Assembly: GCA_018398765.1 (NCBI GenBank)
Contig: JAHBMJ010000636.1
Location: forward strand, 5,001-38,679
Source: Chromera velia
Taxonomy: Eukaryota > Sar > Chromeraceae
Direction of reading: 5' to 3'
Length of the DNA: 33,679 nucleotides
Shown: piece by piece, positions 30,010 to 33,679 of the stretch
Layout: each line of letters starts with the position of its first letter
Numbering within the stretch: the first letter of the stretch is position 1
Notes under the pieces: generated by a model
Seen by the model: the letters and a program-made list of their open reading frames with translations, nothing else
What the model was told of the DNA's origin: nothing
Databases searched by the model: none
Program-made: the position numbers and the translations under genes

Positions 30010-31416
30010 TCAGGTGTCCACAATCTCGTTTACCTCCGATGGCCTGCGGAGGTGCGGCTCCAGGCTTCGCTTTACCCCCCCCCCGCCTGACCTCCGCGAT
30101 GCTACAGCCTGGGATCCTCCGGCTGCTACTGCTGGAGAGGAGGAGAGTCCTTGCGCTAAGGGGAAAGCAGCCACCGCGGCCGCATGGGTCCCTCCTTTCC
30201 CATTCCTGCCTATGCTTGAACTAGGGGCCCTCCTCCTCTCTCCCGGCTGAGTAGTGTTTTGCTGTGTGGCACCCTGTCCTGCTACCGTTTCCTGTGGCAA
30301 TGTCACCTGCCAAGAACTCTGCGAGGGTGGGGAGATCAGGAGTCGAGGGATGATGTTTGCACCAGGCTGAGCACCCCGGTGCGACTGAGGTGGGTTCCCA
30401 TTAGTGTACTGCGGGGGGGTCGCCTGCCTACTGTGAGCCGGGTGGCACCCGCCTGCCATTATCACCTGCAGCCCCGGGTCCCCAGGCTGGGCAGTCTCAC
30501 TTCCCAGCGGGGGTTGCACATTGGGGGGAGGCGTTGTCGGTCCCGCTGCAACGGAACTAAAGGACTGCCCATACGACTGTCGTCCCCCCTTCAGTGGTAT
30601 GTGGCTTTGCGGTGTCTGTGGGACAGAGGAGGCAGCTCCTCCCAACTGATGTGGCCGGGTCTGTCCATGTTCTCGCTGATCACCCTGTCCTAGGTGATGA
30701 AGGAAAAGTTCCCTTGCATATTCTCCGAGGGTGTCATTCACGCGTTTCCTCTCACAGAGTGCCCACCACACTTTGCCGCCTAATTCCTCCACCCCCCGAC
30801 TTGGAGGGTCGGTAGGGGTGGGGGCAGCTCTGCTCACCGAGGGGATCTCCGTCAATAGGGGTCCTCCCCCCCCACTGGGCCCTGCCCTGACAGTGTCGTC
30901 CCTCCTCCGCCCCGCAAAGATTCCCCCCGGCGCAAACAGCTCCTCATACAACCTCATTATCCTCTGGCACGACCTCAGTATGGCTTCACTAGATCCCATC
31001 GTCAGGCCTGGGTCATCTTGATCTACTCAGTCAGGGATATCGTCCGGGGGATCGAGAAACTGCGGGAAGCGGACGGGTCTGGGCGACCGGGTACGTTGCC
31101 TCCATCTCTCTGGTGTGAATGGGTTCAGTGCAGTGGTCACCTCCACTTTGACCGACGTCCCCCTGTCCCCTCGGGAGCACTCAAAACCTCGGGGCGTAGC
31201 TCGGTGGGGGGTGGAGCCACCAGCAGGGGAACCCTGGTCCTGCTCACTCCAGTCTTCCGTCCCAGGCCATGTTCTACTTCCCTCGACCGGTGCTCTGGCC
31301 CTCCTACTAGCACTTTCTCCCTCCCGTCGTCTCTCCACTGTTTCTCTCTTCACTGCCCTTCCGTGGCCATTCCGCGGTGTCAGCCCACCACCAGAGAGTC
31401 TCTGCCCCTGCGACAA
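30010..31416 (-). pseudogene. LINE ORF1-like protein, one in-frame stop
   Basis: The frame runs from about 31416 to 30010 with one TGA at 31027-31029. The upstream part is Arg/Gly/Pro-rich. After the stop it continues to MGSSEAILRSCQRIMRLYEE, a helical section that includes KVWWALCERKRVNDTLGEY and ARELFLHHLGQG, and then a long Gln/Pro/Ser-rich tail. No zinc knuckle or RRM was seen. Position before ORF2 suggests the RNA-binding ORF1 protein of the LINE. The start is uncertain (the upstream limit is set by a TTG codon), and a gcag acceptor-like site precedes it. Confidence 0.5.
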
Positions 31417-31556
31417 ACAAATCTATCACTACGCAGACAGTGGGTCCCCAAACCATAAACCCTGACAGACACAGCTTCGCTAACTCACACGATATTATGT
31501 TCGCTGACTGTCAGCCCAAGCACTCGAACAATATAGCAGCAGAAAGAGTGACCACA

Positions 31557-32224
31557 GCCCAGTTCAAGGGGTTATGCAGTCAACATAATTACGAGAGGGT
31601 GCGAGCGGCCCAGTTCTAGGGCGACACTCAACCAGGTAGGTGGGGGAAAACAAGGGCGGCCCAGCTCTAAGGCAATGCACACTTAGTTTAGGAACCCGGG
31701 GTAGCCCAGCTCTAGGTCACTGCACCCTACACGTTCAGAAGCAAAGCAACTGTATGCCCCATACTGAAGCAACCAGTTCGTTACCGTCCCTCCCACATAC
31801 CTGTCTATTCTGCCCCCTGGCCCCAGGTGGTGCGCGACCACTCGCCGTCGACTCTCCTGCTGCCACAGCAGTAACCACTTCCTCCCGCTGGGTCTCTAGC
31901 TCAGCGGCCCCCCCTTCTATGAACTCCTCTGTGCTGTCCTGCGACGCCACCCCTGTATCAGAACGTCCTCCCTCCTGCAAAAATGAATCCATCACCACGA
32001 ATCAGTAGGTTCTCAAGGCAACACTATCCAGACATGTAAAAAGAAGCGAGGGCGGCCTAGCTCTAAGGCGACGCACACTTAAGGGGTGGCAAGCTGATGG
32101 CAGCCCCACTCTAGGGCACACACACACCCATACAAGCTTTTATATAGATACCAAGAGTAGCCCAGCTCTAGGGCATTTCACTCTCAAGGCTCATGAGTCG
32201 AGAGCTGCCCAACTCTAGAACGCT
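31557..32224. repeat. Array of GCCCAGCTCTAGGGC-like units with about 50-bp period
   Basis: Eight recognisable copies start at about 31557, 31608, 31659, 31704, 32055, 32103, 32160 and 32207. Neighbouring spacings are 45-57 bp, and the central gap of 351 bp is close to seven periods. Copies 3 and 5 match over more than 30 bp. The unit begins GCCC and often ends GGGC, so each could form a short hairpin. The array lies upstream of ORF1 of the LINE and may be 5' UTR or promoter monomers. Confidence 0.72.
31735..31998 (-). CDS. Small acidic ORF (87 aa) inside the 50-bp repeat array
   Basis: It starts MVMDSFLQEGGRSDTG and is Glu/Gly/Ala-rich (EEFIEGGAAELETQREEVV). It sits exactly where the repeat array is least clear. 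It could be the tail of the upstream protease-like protein, a small LINE ORF or chance. No domain is recognised. Confidence 0.25.
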   Translation of the reverse strand: MVMDSFLQEGGRSDTGVASQDSTEEFIEGGAAELETQREEVVTAVAAGESTASGRAPPGARGQNRQVCGRDGNELVASVWGIQLLCF

Positions 32225-32311
32225 GTTCTCTCAGGCACACGCAAGTACGCAATCGTGAGTAATTACTCTATGCACGCCCTGCCGCTACAGCCCCGTACAG
32301 CCCCTTTCCTA

Positions 32312-33503
32312 TCAGGGGGGGGTCCACCCCCAACACAACACCCCAATGTCACCACTCCTCACAGACCTGTGACCTAGCGTGTTGCCTCTGGTTAGTATTC
32401 CTTGGCCACGCTGTTTGGCTCTCCCCAATCCAGGCCCGCACATCCACCTCCTGGCGATCTTCCTCGCCCCCGACCGCGTCACTTCATATCCCCCCTCTGG
32501 AGGTTTACCTCCCCACGTTCCTGCTACCTCAGACATAACTATCGCTAGCTGCCCCCTGAGTCGGATTGCTATCCATCCCCTCCCGGCTAGGATCACATGC
32601 GGCTGGTCATCAGTCTGGTGGAACATGCTTTCCCACTCTCCCAGGTCATACCTGAGGACGGCAACCAGGCAGGCTAGAACATAGTCACCACATTGGAATA
32701 GTGGCCGGGGGACAGACAGCTCGACTATTTCCATGCTTGGCTGTTCACACAGGAAGTCTACCCAATTCTGAGGAACGTATCCTCTCACCACCCTGTATAG
32801 CTCCATTGCTATTAGAGCAACTCTTCTGAACACTCTCCTTTTCTCCTCCTTCAGGAGGCTAGGGGCGGTGGTCGTGCGACTAAGTGAGTCCAAGCTCACC
32901 ATCATGACTCTGCCCCCTATATCAGCGCCTTCCCCCCCATTTCTTACCATTACGCCGTACCAGTGCCGTGTTTCATAATCATACACTGGGATGAACCAGA
33001 ACCCTGCCTCCAGCCGCCGCGCTATCCCCCCCAGTACCTGGGTGGTCGCTCCCCCATTGCAACTGGGGTACCCCCTCTGCAGTCTCCCCTGCCTCAGTGG
33101 GTAGCCTCGTACTGAAAACGAATATCTTCTTGTCACTCGACTCTCGGGGGGACTCAGAGCGATTCTCGACTAATGCTGCCAGCAGACCTGCTCTCAATAC
33201 CTCTTCATCCATCTGGAAATCACCCTACGGTCCCCTTGGATCCATTCTGGCCCACTTTACATGGGGCGCTGACAGCATGGACGCTAGCCTTGCCACTGGG
33301 GAATGGTCGGGTCTAGTGTCAGGTCCTGTGCTTACGGGGGTGTGGGCAGGAGCAGGTCGAGGGTGACCGTGTGACTCCATCCTACTAGACACCCTTCTTT
33401 CGCTCTTATCATTACCCACCCACGGGGGGATCGGGCTCACTCCATCCATTGTTTCTGCTGTCCCCCCTCTCCTACTTTGTAGTGCCATGGGGGCGTGACC
33501 CAA
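32312..33503 (-). pseudogene. Ulp1/C48-like cysteine protease ORF, probably TE-encoded, with frameshift
   Basis: The main frame (33136-32312, 274 aa) contains FWFIPVYDYETRHWYGVMV, then VMMVSLDSLSR, then VPRPLFQCGDYVLACLVAVL. This reproduces the order of a Ulp1 protease: His of H-W, Asp before S-L, and Cys in C-G-x-[YF]-V. The residue before the Cys is Gln rather than the usual Asp, and the oxyanion Gln six residues upstream is not evident, so activity is doubtful. The N-terminal part (MDEEVLRAGLLAALVENRSE, from 33212) is in another frame, implying an indel near 33110. That frame continues upstream past a TAG at 33225 to 33503 with Pro/Arg-rich sequence. Same strand as the LINE. Confidence 0.42.
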
Positions 33504-33679
33504 ACACCTCTCATGCTGTCTGTTCCGAAATCCTGCGGGGCCGAGGATCTACGGGAATGGGAAGGGTCTGCGTGGAGCCATGGCCTCACCTGTGATCTCC
33601 ACGGAGCAATCATCTGGAAAGACCTCTGCTGTGGAGGGGTTTGGAGGGCTTTTACTCTCCGGATTGGGGTCTGGGAGGG
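33504..33679. other. Right edge, nothing assigned
   Basis: No complete ORF or repeat is recognised; the protease-like ORF may begin further right, outside the window. Confidence 0.4.

Larger units (their letters stand above)
22572..31416 (-). mobile_element. APE-type non-LTR retrotransposon (LINE) with RNase H, decayed
   Basis: Minus-strand order is ORF1-like (31416-30010), a Pro-rich ORF (29917-29105), ORF2 (29066-23046) and a 3' UTR (23045-22599) ending in a 7-bp tandem tail. APE endonuclease, LINE-type RT, a CCHC-like finger and a C-terminal RNase H identify it as an APE-class LINE with RNH, as in the I, Tad and LOA-like groups; the clade is not resolved. The 5' limit is unknown. The repeat array and protease-like ORF further upstream on the same strand (31557-33503) may belong to it. 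An N gap at 26148-26179 interrupts ORF2. Confidence 0.88.

Noticed and set aside
31557-32224. CRISPR-like array
   Set aside because: Units are degenerate, spacers are related in places, and the context is a eukaryotic retroelement.

Overview
The window is eukaryotic nuclear DNA. It holds one intron-rich host gene with GT-AG introns and very short exons, long microsatellites, and several classes of transposable element; there is no prokaryotic gene organisation. The species cannot be read from the sequence. Moderate GC, frequent TGCATGC motifs, tiny exons and a heavy load of copia and LINE elements would suit an alveolate alga such as a chromerid, but that is inference only.

Layout. 1-396: pyrimidine-rich DNA whose minus strand has an open Glu/Gly-rich frame, possibly an exon of a gene that continues off the left edge. 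397-2741: largely unassigned AT-rich DNA. 2742-9839: a decayed Ty1/copia LTR retrotransposon with 551-bp LTRs and a 5-bp target duplication (AGAAA). Its gag, protease, integrase, RT and RNase H are in copia order but carry about 12 in-frame stops and two frame breaks. Its 3' end is abnormal: a complete LTR, the first bases of the internal region, then a 5'-truncated LTR. 9845-10730: intergenic DNA.

10731-20018: an approximately 18-exon plus-strand gene reconstructed by matching splice phases. It has an N-terminal C2-like region, coiled coils and a C-terminal block that I recognise as the UVRAG/Vps38/Atg14 family, the autophagy and endosomal PI3-kinase complex subunits. One intron carries about 560 bp of (TG)n, and another carries an 18-G run just after its donor site.

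20019-21060: intergenic DNA with a TATA-like box. 21061-22266: a 1.2-kb element with terminal inverted repeats of about 79 bp and many short subterminal repeats. 22271-22511: eight copies of a CCTGGCCTGTCAAA-like motif.

22572 to at least 31416, minus strand: a large non-LTR retrotransposon. Reading 5' to 3' on the minus strand it has ORF1, a Pro-rich ORF, then ORF2 (AP endonuclease, RT, CCHC-type finger, RNase H), and it ends in a 7-bp tandem tail. Upstream on the same strand (31557-32224) is an array with a period of about 50 bp, and then an ORF at 32312-33503 that resembles a Ulp1/C48 cysteine protease. If these belong to the same element it is over 11 kb long with an unusual protease module. 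This is the most interesting candidate system in the window.
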